A DNA stretch of 64,000 bases, from assembly GCF_000241525.1 (NCBI RefSeq), contig NZ_AHIL01000013.1, positions 1 through 64,000 of the forward strand, in the 5' to 3' direction. Below, piece after piece: positions 55,113 to 63,462 of this stretch. The position numbers were made by a program, and so were the translations under genes. Under the pieces are notes generated by a model. It ran no database searches and was not told the origin of the DNA. It was given only the letters and a program-made list of their open reading frames with translations. Positions within the stretch are counted from its first letter, which is position 1, and each line of letters starts with the position of its first letter. This stretch comes from Comamonas testosteroni ATCC 11996 (GTDB lineage Bacteria; Pseudomonadota; Gammaproteobacteria; Burkholderiales; Burkholderiaceae_C).

Positions 55113-56972
55113 TCAGGGCACAGGCTGCGGTTCAGCGAGCTGGCCAAAGTAAGTCATGCACACGGCTTGTTGGAAAGCTGCAGGCAACTGCGCCTGAGCG
55201 TGCAGATTTTCCACGGTACAAACAGCGACGTAGGGCTTGCTGCTTCCCTTGGCGGCCGTATAGCCCAGCAGTCCTTCAAGATCGTCGGGCAGCACTTGGT
55301 GGATCAGGTGGGCCCCCCCCGCAGGAAGTGCTGCAGCAATCGGAGTGTTGTCCGCAAAGGCCTGCGGGTTGTTGGTGTCTCCGTCGTGCACCACGCGGTA
55401 GGGAATGCTGAATGCGTTTAGCACGCGCTGGAAGGCCGGAATGTTCTTCTTGCCATTGCAGTCAACCAACGCAACCTCCCGACGCAGACGGACGTGCCTT
55501 TGGAAAAGGCCCATCAGGTCAGCGCCCCGCTCGAAGGCCGCAATCGCGCTGCCCTCCTCAAGCAGCACGACACTCTTGGCGAAGAAGAGTTCGTTAACGG
55601 TTGGGTGAAATCTCGCCACCGTTTGCAGGCGCTGCTTGTCTATTTGATGGGCCATCCCGGGAAACAAGTCCTTAGTGACCTGATAGCAGGCAGCATCGCC
55701 TTGCGCTGTCTTGAACATCCGTACGATGGCACGGTACCTGTTTGCGATGTCTAGGAAGACCGGCGAGTGCGTACAGCAGGCAACCTGCGTATTGGGCTGC
55801 GCAGCAAGCCGGTGCAGCACGTCCCGCATCAAGCGCTCCATCTGGGGATGTAGATAGAGCTCGGGCTCCTCGATCAGCAGGATGGTGCCGCGCTGAAGAC
55901 CGGCGCCGGCGGCTTGAGAACCTTGAGCTTGCGCGTCAGCGAGAAGCTGGAGTAGCGTGATGACCAGCGTGCGTTGCAGACCATGGCCCTGATGGCCAAC
56001 TTCTGTGTCGATGCCTGCCTGGGCATCGCGGATGACGAGCGAGGTCGACGGCAGAACCATAGTCCGCAGCTCCGGTGCCTCAGTACGAATCAGCGCTTGG
56101 CCTCCGACGACCTCGTTCAGGCTCTGATTAATGCGGTCCTGCAGGTCTCGAACTTCTTGAGCCTGCCGCTGCGGGTTGGCGGGGTCAGGACGGAAAAGCG
56201 CCAAAACGTCATCCAGGGCGGCTTGGAGCGCTGCCATTTCGGGACGCCGTGCCAAGCTGCGCTCAACGATGAGGTTGACCAATTTGCCGTACGTCGATGC
56301 GTCCTTCGCATTGGTCTCGTCGCTTGCCTCCTGGACTGCCCTCACGAAAATGGGACGAGGCAGGATGGAGTTTGCGTTGCTCTTCCAGTTGCCGCCACCA
56401 CCGGGGTTGGGGAGCCAGGCAGCCTCACCAAGCGCGACCAAATCGGGGCGCTGCTCGCGCACGACAGCCTTGAGCGACTCCCTTGAGCCGACGTTGGGGC
56501 GCGCGCCCTTATTGGGCAGCGCGTCAATAATCGGCTGATAGTCTGCCGGGAACGCAGCCCAGGTTGTGTCTGGGTCAGGCCAGCCTACGAACTGCTCAAG
56601 GCCAGAGAAGGAGAACAGCTGTTCCTTCCAACCGCCCGCCTCGCCGTCCTCACCTGGTTCGAACCAGTAGCGCTTCTTAAGCACCCACCGGTCGCCGTCC
56701 ATGCGACCACGAACAGCGACCTGGGCTTTCTCGTCGTCCGTGAGGCAGTCGAAGTGCCCGATCAGCTCTATGGCGTTTCCGTCATCGGTCTGGTGCCTGC
56801 GAAAAAGCGACGAGTCCTTGATAGAACTGCCACTGAGGAACACGGCAATAGCGGACAGCACGGAAGATTTGCCCGCATTGTTTTCCCCGATGAGGACAAG
56901 CAGGTCTTCCCATTCCAGGGTCACGTGCTCTATGCACTTGAAATTGTGGATTTCAAACCGGCGCAGGCGCAT
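55113..56972 (-). CDS. OLD-family ATPase/TOPRIM nuclease (probable defence gene)
   Basis: A 619-residue protein starting at the ATG at 56972 (AGGA seven bases upstream). The N-terminal ATPase has FEIHNFKCIEHVTLEWEDLL and Walker A GENNAGKSS (residues 29-37), ABC-type signature region further on (GHGLQRTLVI), Walker B TILLIEEPELYLHP (about 363-376), and the H-loop CCTHSP. The C-terminal TOPRIM domain shows VVLLEEGSAIAAF, then VALVDCNGKKNIPAF, and VVHDGDTNNP with the catalytic DxD. The first acidic motif deviates from the usual VEG(x)TE. No helicase gene (GajB) lies next to it, so it is a single-gene OLD rather than Gabija. Convergent with the nSTAND gene. Confidence 0.85.
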   Translation of the reverse strand: MRLRRFEIHNFKCIEHVTLEWEDLLVLIGENNAGKSSVLSAIAVFLSGSSIKDSSLFRRHQTDDGNAIELIGHFDCLTDDEKAQVAVRGRMDGDRWVLKKRYWFEPGEDGEAGGWKEQLFSFSGLEQFVGWPDPDTTWAAFPADYQPIIDALPNKGARPNVGSRESLKAVVREQRPDLVALGEAAWLPNPGGGGNWKSNANSILPRPIFVRAVQEASDETNAKDASTYGKLVNLIVERSLARRPEMAALQAALDDVLALFRPDPANPQRQAQEVRDLQDRINQSLNEVVGGQALIRTEAPELRTMVLPSTSLVIRDAQAGIDTEVGHQGHGLQRTLVITLLQLLADAQAQGSQAAGAGLQRGTILLIEEPELYLHPQMERLMRDVLHRLAAQPNTQVACCTHSPVFLDIANRYRAIVRMFKTAQGDAACYQVTKDLFPGMAHQIDKQRLQTVARFHPTVNELFFAKSVVLLEEGSAIAAFERGADLMGLFQRHVRLRREVALVDCNGKKNIPAFQRVLNAFSIPYRVVHDGDTNNPQAFADNTPIAAALPAGGAHLIHQVLPDDLEGLLGYTAAKGSSKPYVAVCTVENLHAQAQLPAAFQQAVCMTYFGQLAEPQPVP

Positions 56973-57002
56973 GCTTTTTCCTAGCTTTAGGTTGGGCTGC
57001 AT

Positions 57003-57282
57003 TTGATGGAGTCGCTACTTTGCCATGGATGTAACCATTTGCAATCAGAATCGACTTTAAGGTTCCAAGACTGGACCGGCGCGGCGGCTATACGAAGCAA
57101 CGCCGCCGTTCGATACCAGGTTTCGACAGACTGCAACCGCTGCAAACTAGACTTCAACAGCCAGAGGATGAACAACGGCACTGGCTCGTCTGCTGTCGGC
57201 GGTCCACTCAAGCAAACTAGCCAAGTGAGAGCGGAATGCTGGTCAAGGATGAGCAGCGTCGGCAACTAAGAGCAACGATTGT
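57003..57282. other. Intergenic, nothing convincing
   Basis: About 280 bases between two minus-strand genes. A plus-strand frame (57003-57269) with CHGCNHLQSES and DCNRCKL Cys pairs has no ribosome site; it may be a decayed zinc-ribbon scrap. Confidence 0.35.
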
Positions 57283-58467
57283 TTATTGCAACTGCCCCCA
57301 GTTCTTAGCCAGTACATAAGCATCGCCCAGCCAAGCTTCCTCGTTGGAAAAAACCAGCACCATGCGATCGTTACCCTTGTTCCAACCGATACGCTGACCA
57401 CCCCAACCGACAGCCCATGCCGTGTTCGGCGCAATGTCGTTGTCGGTCCAAGTGAGGTAGCCGTAGCTGGCAAACAGCTTGCCGTTCTTGCGCGTGGCCG
57501 GTGTTGTGCCATTGGCGATTTGCTTGCTCATGGCTGTGCGCACGAAGTCACCAAAGCAGTCTTGCTGCTTGGATGATTCTTTGACCCACACCGCAAAGCG
57601 CATCCAGTCTTCAAGGCGCAAGCGCATGCCGGAATCTGCAAGACCGTTCTGCGCCCGATCTTGGACGTAGAGACCAGCATGCGCTGCCCCCATAGGATTG
57701 AGGACTTGCTCCTGAATCCACTGGTTCCAAGGCGTGTTCGTAGCGCGGCTGACCATGATACCCAGCGTCAGGGGGTCGGTGGACTTGTATGCAAAGACTT
57801 CGCCTGGTTTGTATGTCGAGAACACACCACGGGCAGCTTGCGTCACTGGGTCTGACGAAACCAGGTCCTCCAGGTTCAGCAGACCGACTCTCCAGTCTTG
57901 AACCTGCTCCTTGTTCCAAATGGTGCTGTCCGCATTGATCTGGGCCGTGCCGGACGACATGCGCAACAGATCATGGACTGTCGCTTCGCCAAGAGCCTTG
58001 CCCTGTAATTTCGGTATCAACTCACTGGCTTTGGTTTGCAGACTGAGCTTGCCAGCGCAAATGGCTCGACCAACTGCCATGGCTGTGACCGTCTTCCCCA
58101 TCGAGAAGCCAAAAAACAATGAATTGGCATCGGCGGGCGCTTTGAATTCGGTGTGCAGCACGTTGTCACCATCAAGCAATGCAAAAGCCTTGGCCGGACG
58201 ATTGGCCATCAGCGTGCGGGCTTCATTGATGACGGTTTGCTCAGCCGCTTTGGCTGATCTGACGTTCAACGCTTTAGGCTGCGGACTCGGGATGGTTTGA
58301 TACCACCACTTTGGCCCTTTGGGCGTCAGTAGCCAATCGTCTGGTGCGGAAGCTCCGCCGTTACCGGCCACAGGGTTGTTCTGTGCATAACCGAACTGCA
58401 CCGAGAAGGCCGACAGCACGGCGATTGCAGTGGCCGTCAGCGTGTGCATACAACGCTTTGTGTTCAT
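57283..58467 (-). CDS. Exported serine hydrolase (class C beta-lactamase fold)
   Basis: A 394-residue periplasmic protein of the beta-lactamase/transpeptidase-like superfamily. Signal peptide ends near FGYAQ (residue 29). The catalytic SxxK is SMGK within FFGFSMGKTVTAMAVG, and the second motif YxS/N occurs as YKSTDPLTLG. The third motif (HxG/KTG) is not obvious; VGWGGQRIG is at the expected position. Most such chromosomal members are esterases or D-aminopeptidases rather than antibiotic beta-lactamases, so I make no resistance claim. It belongs to the mobile cargo. Confidence 0.8.
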   Translation of the reverse strand: MNTKRCMHTLTATAIAVLSAFSVQFGYAQNNPVAGNGGASAPDDWLLTPKGPKWWYQTIPSPQPKALNVRSAKAAEQTVINEARTLMANRPAKAFALLDGDNVLHTEFKAPADANSLFFGFSMGKTVTAMAVGRAICAGKLSLQTKASELIPKLQGKALGEATVHDLLRMSSGTAQINADSTIWNKEQVQDWRVGLLNLEDLVSSDPVTQAARGVFSTYKPGEVFAYKSTDPLTLGIMVSRATNTPWNQWIQEQVLNPMGAAHAGLYVQDRAQNGLADSGMRLRLEDWMRFAVWVKESSKQQDCFGDFVRTAMSKQIANGTTPATRKNGKLFASYGYLTWTDNDIAPNTAWAVGWGGQRIGWNKGNDRMVLVFSNEEAWLGDAYVLAKNWGQLQ

Positions 58468-58563
58468 GTTGCTCTCTTGTTATCTTTGCTTTTGGATAGA
58501 GGCTTGCCCACCGGCACATCCGCTGAGCCAGCGAAGACGAGTGACGTGGACAGCCTTGTTGGC

Positions 58564-59370
58564 TTAGTTCACTGGATTTCTGATCCAGCCTGCGATCTGA
58601 TCCACCGCTTCACGCTCCATGCCGATAAAGCCATGCCAGTGCTGCGCATCGCATTCATCGCCAGTGGGGTCGGAGCCGCCATCCACCATCATCAGTTTCT
58701 TGACGGGCGCATTGCTCAGCCCCTTGAGAATCCAGGACGTTTCCACCGGCTGGCAGTGCCTGCAGGCATCCTTGGCATGGTGGTAGACCAGCACCGGCAT
58801 TTGGATGGCTTTCAGGTCCTGGAGCGGCACAGCACCAGGGGTGGCATAGCGCACGATGCTGGAGGTCAGCACCAGGCCGGCGATGGCCGGATCGGGCACC
58901 TTGATCGCCATGGCCGTCGCTGACACCGTGCCCCGGCTGGTGCCAACGAGCCAGACAGGACGGTCGCTTTTTTGCTTCACGAACTCCAGCACTTTGGCGA
59001 GGTCCGTCATGTGCTCGGCCGTGACTCTGTCCGCAAAGTCCAGCTCCTTGCCGTTGGGGCGGCCAAGGATTGCCACATTGAAGCCGTTGGCTGTGAAGTA
59101 CGGCGCTGAGCGCACCAAAAAATTGCTGCTAGTGGCTTTGCCGTTTTCCACCCTCCCATAGCCACCGCCACCACCGGGAAACAGCAGCACCGTGGCTTTG
59201 GCATCCGGAGTCGCTTCCCAAAACACCGTGGTGCTCACCCCTTCGCGAGTCGGAAGCTTGAATGTGGAGCCCTGGGCATGTACTGCAAATGTCGCGGCCA
59301 TTAAAGCCGCACCTGCACAGAAGCTTCGCCAGAGGTGCTTGAAGGCTGGAGCAATAGGCTTGGAGATCAT
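58564..59370 (-). CDS. Exported alpha/beta hydrolase
   Basis: A 268-residue alpha/beta-fold hydrolase with a signal peptide (ALMAATFAVHAQG). The nucleophile elbow is GTSRG (in VWLVGTSRGTVSATAM), with the oxyanion stretch LLFPGGGGGYG, an acid in PVLVYHHAKDACRHC and a His near the C-terminus (AQHWHGFIG). Two Cys around CRHC could form a disulfide in the periplasm. Substrate unknown. Preceded by GGGAG two bases before the ATG. Confidence 0.8.
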   Translation of the reverse strand: MISKPIAPAFKHLWRSFCAGAALMAATFAVHAQGSTFKLPTREGVSTTVFWEATPDAKATVLLFPGGGGGYGRVENGKATSSNFLVRSAPYFTANGFNVAILGRPNGKELDFADRVTAEHMTDLAKVLEFVKQKSDRPVWLVGTSRGTVSATAMAIKVPDPAIAGLVLTSSIVRYATPGAVPLQDLKAIQMPVLVYHHAKDACRHCQPVETSWILKGLSNAPVKKLMMVDGGSDPTGDECDAQHWHGFIGMEREAVDQIAGWIRNPVN

Positions 59371-59482
59371 GTCTCCCTCTCTTTCTCTATTTTTCTGAAA
59401 TCATGCCCTTGGCAGCACTGGCTGAGCAAGTCGGCACGGCACAAACGGGCATGATTGAGGCTTGAATGCCACTGCTGCGGAT

Positions 59483-60601
59483 TTATGGGAGCTGCAACGG
59501 TCGCGTGTCTTGATTCAGACTCAAACTTTGCATCTTCGACATGCCCAGCTCAGACAGTCGCTCCCCTTGGCAGTGCAGGTCTGCAATGCGCTTGCCACTT
59601 TGCGCTACCAAGATGCCTTGCTCCGTGGTTGTCCGGCCATACACGACATAGCGGTAGTTGCCCTTGTCAAACGATACATAAGGCAGTGCCTGCGCAGTGG
59701 AGCCAGTGTGCGTGCCCTGTTTGAACGCGGTGCTTGCAGTCGCAGCATTCGCCGGGTAGACCATCTCTGGCGCTGCGTCCAGCGGGGCCAGTCGGTACGT
59801 CAGCTGACTACCGCTGCTGGCCATGCACAGCGATGCACGCTTTTTGCCGGTCGAGCAGGCAAACACCGGGGTCTCGTCGGCTGAACACAGCGTGGGCACT
59901 GCAGCTGTCTGGCCAGGTACAGGCTGCGCGGCTTGGATTTGCTCGTTGATCGTCGCTTGTGGCTGCTGTGGTGGTGCAGCTGACGGTGCAGGCTCCGAAG
60001 GTGCTCCTTCGGTCTCGGCTTCCATCTCAGTCATGCTGGCAGATGGTGCGGCAGACATTTGAGCCTCGACTGACTTCTTTGCTGCTGCTTGTGCGCGCAG
60101 CATACGGTCATAGCGATCCATGGCTATGTCATGGAAGTAGCCCATGAAAGGCATGAAGCCGTTAAGTGCCACTTGCAATACCCCGGTGTCTTCGGTGCGC
60201 TGCACGGTGTATGTCACTTGGCCACGAAGCTTGGTGCCATCCAATACAGCACCTTGCCGTTCGTAGATGGCCCGCATGTATTGCTCCATCTGCGGCTCGG
60301 CTTTCACAGCATCTTCCGGCATGACGGTTGTCAGCTGTGCCGAGCACATAGCTTTTCCAGTGTCGGGATTGCTGGCGTCGGTGGTGATGTTCTCAAGGGT
60401 AACAGCGGTGTCCTTGACCGTGAACTGGACGCGCTTTTGGCGCTCCTCGCTCATGTCCTTGTGCTGCTTGTCAAACTGCTGCTGGTATATCTGTTTGACC
60501 AAGCTGACTGTCTCCGCATCCGCACAAGTTGGCGTCTTGCTGCCACATCCAGCAAGCACGGCTGCAGCCGCGCATGCGCCACTCATTAGAGTTTTTCTCA
60601 T
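59483..60601 (-). CDS. Lipoprotein of unknown function with cysteine-rich tail
   Basis: A 372-residue lipoprotein: start at ATG 60601 (AGGAGAGAG upstream), signal MRKTLMSGACAAAAVLAGC with a lipobox at AGC. Residues 20-190 form a folded domain (SLVKQIYQQQFDKQHKDM..., VQFTVKDTAVTLENITTDA); a Pro/Ala/Gln-rich linker (about 190-230) follows, then a beta-rich C-terminal part with CSTGKKRASLCMASSGSQLTYR. I do not recognise a family. Third gene of the cargo stretch, all minus strand. Confidence 0.6.
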   Translation of the reverse strand: MRKTLMSGACAAAAVLAGCGSKTPTCADAETVSLVKQIYQQQFDKQHKDMSEERQKRVQFTVKDTAVTLENITTDASNPDTGKAMCSAQLTTVMPEDAVKAEPQMEQYMRAIYERQGAVLDGTKLRGQVTYTVQRTEDTGVLQVALNGFMPFMGYFHDIAMDRYDRMLRAQAAAKKSVEAQMSAAPSASMTEMEAETEGAPSEPAPSAAPPQQPQATINEQIQAAQPVPGQTAAVPTLCSADETPVFACSTGKKRASLCMASSGSQLTYRLAPLDAAPEMVYPANAATASTAFKQGTHTGSTAQALPYVSFDKGNYRYVVYGRTTTEQGILVAQSGKRIADLHCQGERLSELGMSKMQSLSLNQDTRPLQLP

Positions 60602-60705
60602 TACTTCTCTCTCCTGTTTTATGTGTTTTATACGACTCAAATCTTAAAGCATTGTGTCGTATAAGACGTTGGCTCAAAAAGCACATTGGCAGACCCTCTG
60701 CGGAC

Positions 60706-61101
60706 ATGAGAGTCAAGGAGTCCGCCCCGTCGCAGCTGAGCGCCACGCCAGTGGTGAAGCTGCCCAATGCCGTCACACAGGCACTGGGGGCCAAGCTGCG
60801 CAGCTACCGCGAGCTGGCGCAAAAGTCGCAAGAACAACTGGCGCATGACGCCGAGGTGGAGCGCTCGCGCATCTCCAAGCTGGAGAACGGCCACATCAAT
60901 CCATCGCTGCTCACACTTGCCACGCTGTGCCATTGCTTAGGGATCACGCTGGCAGAGCTCTTTGATGGCGTGACAGCCACGCTGCCACCTGCATCGCAAG
61001 GCGGTGAACTGCGCCGCCGCAACCAGGCGCATGCCGAAAAAAATCCAGCGCCGTCCAAAGCCGTTGGTGCCGATCACCGCACCAAACGCTCCAAGGCATA
61101 G
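60706..61101 (+). CDS. XRE-family transcriptional regulator
   Basis: A 131-residue regulator from the ATG at 60706; the longer open frame upstream overlaps the lipoprotein promoter. One HTH_XRE domain: LGAKLRSYRELAQKSQEQLAHDAEVERSRISKLENGHINPSLLTL, with the recognition helix around RSRISKLENG. The C-terminal tail is basic and disordered. Faces the mobile cargo genes divergently; likely controls element genes. Confidence 0.8.
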   Translation: MRVKESAPSQLSATPVVKLPNAVTQALGAKLRSYRELAQKSQEQLAHDAEVERSRISKLENGHINPSLLTLATLCHCLGITLAELFDGVTATLPPASQGGELRRRNQAHAEKNPAPSKAVGADHRTKRSKA

Positions 61102-61106
61102 GCGAG

Positions 61107-61838
61107 TCACTGCAGCTTGCGCACGCGCACCACTGCCAGCAGCCGCACCAACTCCGCAGACCACGACTCCGACTCGTAGTGCCAGAACACTGTCCATGGC
61201 TTGGCATCATCAGCCGGCAGATGCAGTTGTTTGGCGCGGCGACTGCCAAGACCCGTGGTCGGCAACCGCAGCCGTGCATTGAACGCTTGGAAGCTCGGTT
61301 CGCCACCGCCAGGGTCCAGCAACAAGATGCGCTGTGGTTGATACTTTGATCCAGTTGCGATGCCTTCCACGCCGACTGCCAGTGCCCAATGCCTGGTACG
61401 TTGGTGTTTGACCGATGCAAAAGCCACCGCCACCAACTCACCACGCATCAGCCAGTCCAATGCATGCCGATCTACATGCTCTGCGGCTCCGTACTTGGCC
61501 GTCAGCTTCAGTGGCAAAGCCAAGCTGTTGACCAGCTCTGCCCACTCATTGGCGTAAATGCCAGCAAAGTACTTGGGGCCGAAGGCTTTCCAGACCGCAG
61601 CCGCCACTCCATGCTTGCGCTGGCTCATGTCGTGCATGGCGGAGGCCTTTGCCAGATCGAAGATCACCAAGATCATGGCCAGCACATGCGTGCCGCAAGC
61701 GCCATCAAGCATGGACTGCTGCATGAAGCAGCGCACCGGCTCTTGGCGCTGTTGCTGCACGGTCAGCACATGGCCGGTCTGCAATGCCGCATGCACGCGC
61801 TGGAAACCGTAGGTGGTTCCAGATGCACGTGCCACCAT
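61107..61838 (-). CDS. C39-like papain-fold protein (island gene)
   Basis: A 243-residue protein with QQSMLDGACGTHVLAMIL, where Gln and Cys match the oxyanion-hole Gln and nucleophile of C39-type peptidases, RHWALAVGV (catalytic His) and LLLDPGG (Asp). The motif set is complete, so peptidase activity is plausible. It lacks the transporter domains of bacteriocin exporters. Its ATG overlaps the stop of the next upstream gene (TGATG), so it is co-translated with 61838-62209. Related proteins occur on integrative elements; role unknown. Confidence 0.55.
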   Translation of the reverse strand: MVARASGTTYGFQRVHAALQTGHVLTVQQQRQEPVRCFMQQSMLDGACGTHVLAMILVIFDLAKASAMHDMSQRKHGVAAAVWKAFGPKYFAGIYANEWAELVNSLALPLKLTAKYGAAEHVDRHALDWLMRGELVAVAFASVKHQRTRHWALAVGVEGIATGSKYQPQRILLLDPGGGEPSFQAFNARLRLPTTGLGSRRAKQLHLPADDAKPWTVFWHYESESWSAELVRLLAVVRVRKLQ

Positions 61839-62209
61839 CAGTAGTCCTCCGGCAAGAGCAGCGTGGTCACGCAGCGATTGGCTTCGGTGATGATCCAGAT
61901 CGTGGGCAAGCTGCTACGCTTGTCTTGTGGCGTCTGTTGGAGCCTTTCGGCGTCCACCAGCCGGTAGACACTCATCACACGCATGCCCTGTTGGACCGAC
62001 AGCTCATTGGTGGCTTTGTCTTCGGCGCAGCAGTCGCCCCAGTCGCCATGCACATGGCGTGAGATCAATGCCAGCGCACTAAAGCCGGTTTGCTCCAGCA
62101 GCGCCAAAGCACCTGGTGTTGCGACCATCTGGCCCAGCGCAAAGCGCGGGGCATTGCTCATCAACGTCATGCGGCGAGCTGCTGTGGGTTGAGAAGAATT
62201 TGCTGACAT
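61838..62209 (-). CDS. Small conserved protein of mobile elements
   Basis: A 123-residue protein from the ATG at 62209, preceded by GGAG with seven bases spacing. FALGQMVATPGALALLEQTG, DWGDCCAEDKATNE and IWIITEANRCVTTLLLPEDY match a small family common on plasmids and integrative elements of proteobacteria, often mis-annotated as a type I restriction subunit. Function unknown. The stop overlaps the start of the C39-like gene. Confidence 0.7.
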   Translation of the reverse strand: MSANSSQPTAARRMTLMSNAPRFALGQMVATPGALALLEQTGFSALALISRHVHGDWGDCCAEDKATNELSVQQGMRVMSVYRLVDAERLQQTPQDKRSSLPTIWIITEANRCVTTLLLPEDY

Positions 62210-62316
62210 GGAATTACTCCTTGGTTGAACGTCAGACGCAAGAACTCCACGCGCGAACCACCGACACCGCTGTCCCACATGGGCGAGCACTGTCCTCCGC
62301 ATGCGTGGAAACGGAT

Positions 62317-62342
62317 AAAAAAAAGGACCGTCAAAGCGGTCC
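62317..62342 (-). terminator. Rho-independent terminator on the minus strand
   Basis: Stem GGACCG/CGGTCC with a six-base loop followed, on the minus strand, by eight T. It separates the gene at 62399-63103 from the two genes that follow, which therefore need their own promoter between 62,210 and 62,316. Confidence 0.8.
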
Positions 62343-62398
62343 ATGGAGAGATCAAGAATTCAAATTCGCAGTGACTTCACACCACCAGTGCAGGCGTT

Positions 62399-63103
62399 CT
62401 ACGGCAGGTGCTGCAGAGCATTTAGCAACGCGGCATCGGTCGCATGGTGTTGGCTCACAATCCGCACCACATCCGCAGACATGGGCAGCAGCGCCGCCAA
62501 TGTGCAGCACAGCGATTGCGTGCCATCAGAGTCCTGCCAGCTTGGCAGCTCCAGCAAGCGCAGTGTGCCCAACCGGCCATTCAACGTGGCATTGACCGCA
62601 GCCAGATCGGTGGCCCACCATGCAGCCAGCAAAGCGTGCTGCGAACGCTCTGGCAACTGTAGATACGGCCACGCACCACCGCCGTAATTCAGATAAGCGC
62701 ACAGCAGATGCAGTTGCTCGACGGCTGACAAATCCAGCTGCTTGCCCAGACGCTCCAAGTTGCAAGCCACCGGGGCCACATCCAACGGCAACGGTGGACA
62801 CGGCAACGCCATCAAGCGCTCGAACACCACCGCAGGCTCCATCGGCTGATCCGGGGTCACGGAGCCAAGAAACGCAGGCACGTCAAAGAAGCACGGACTT
62901 TGCGCACGTCCCAGTGCTGGCCAGTACAGCATCTCCAGCTCACTCGACACATCAACCAGCTGCTCCGCACTGAGCATGTCGGCCAGAACCGGCAACAAGC
63001 GCTGCAGCAGCACGATGCGGTTGTGGCGGCGAAATGCCAAATTGCTCGGGTGATTCAACTCGGGAATCAGGCAGTGATTCATCGAATAATGCTCTGTGCA
63101 CAT
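62399..63103 (-). CDS. Island protein of unknown function, possibly a truncated AAA-ATPase N-terminus
   Basis: A 234-residue (from 63103; ATG 63082 also possible) soluble helical protein. FERLMALPCPPLPLDVAPVA and NLERLGKQLDLSAVEQLHLL recall the N-terminal region of AAA-type ATPases found on integrative elements, but no Walker motif follows before the stop. It may be a naturally short relative or a truncated one. A terminator follows. Confidence 0.45.
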   Translation of the reverse strand: MCTEHYSMNHCLIPELNHPSNLAFRRHNRIVLLQRLLPVLADMLSAEQLVDVSSELEMLYWPALGRAQSPCFFDVPAFLGSVTPDQPMEPAVVFERLMALPCPPLPLDVAPVACNLERLGKQLDLSAVEQLHLLCAYLNYGGGAWPYLQLPERSQHALLAAWWATDLAAVNATLNGRLGTLRLLELPSWQDSDGTQSLCCTLAALLPMSADVVRIVSQHHATDAALLNALQHLP

Positions 63104-63462
63104 AATAAAAATCAGCGATATTTACTGATACATAAATTCATCAGAAAATTTGATTAATTAATGCATGGTGTTATTATATACAAAAGACCAAAAAAATACT
63201 GTATTTTATTAATTTTGCAACATTGTCGAAAACTAAATGTCGCGAAGTTATAAATCCAAATGCGAGTCGCTGTGTAAATTACAAAAAAGCCAGTGCATCT
63301 GCACTGCAATCCAGTGTCTCAGCCACACCTCTACAAACGGCAAGGCACTCACTGAGTGCAACAACTTGCTGCGCCGGCACGTACTCGCCAAGCCCTTCAA
63401 TCGCCTATCTGATTCTAGGTAGCGATAAATCGCAATTACCATTAAATAGAAAGACAACTCTC
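63104..63462. other. AT-rich divergent promoter region
   Basis: About 360 bases, strongly AT-rich at 63,110-63,235, between the divergent genes at 63103 and 63463. It should hold promoters for both. No gene seen. Confidence 0.4.

Noticed and set aside
55113-56972. Gabija system
   Set aside because: The OLD-type protein could be GajA-like, but no UvrD-type helicase lies beside it on either side.
57283-58467. Antibiotic-resistance beta-lactamase
   Set aside because: The fold and SMGK motif fit the superfamily, but the third catalytic motif is unclear and such proteins are mostly esterases or peptidases.
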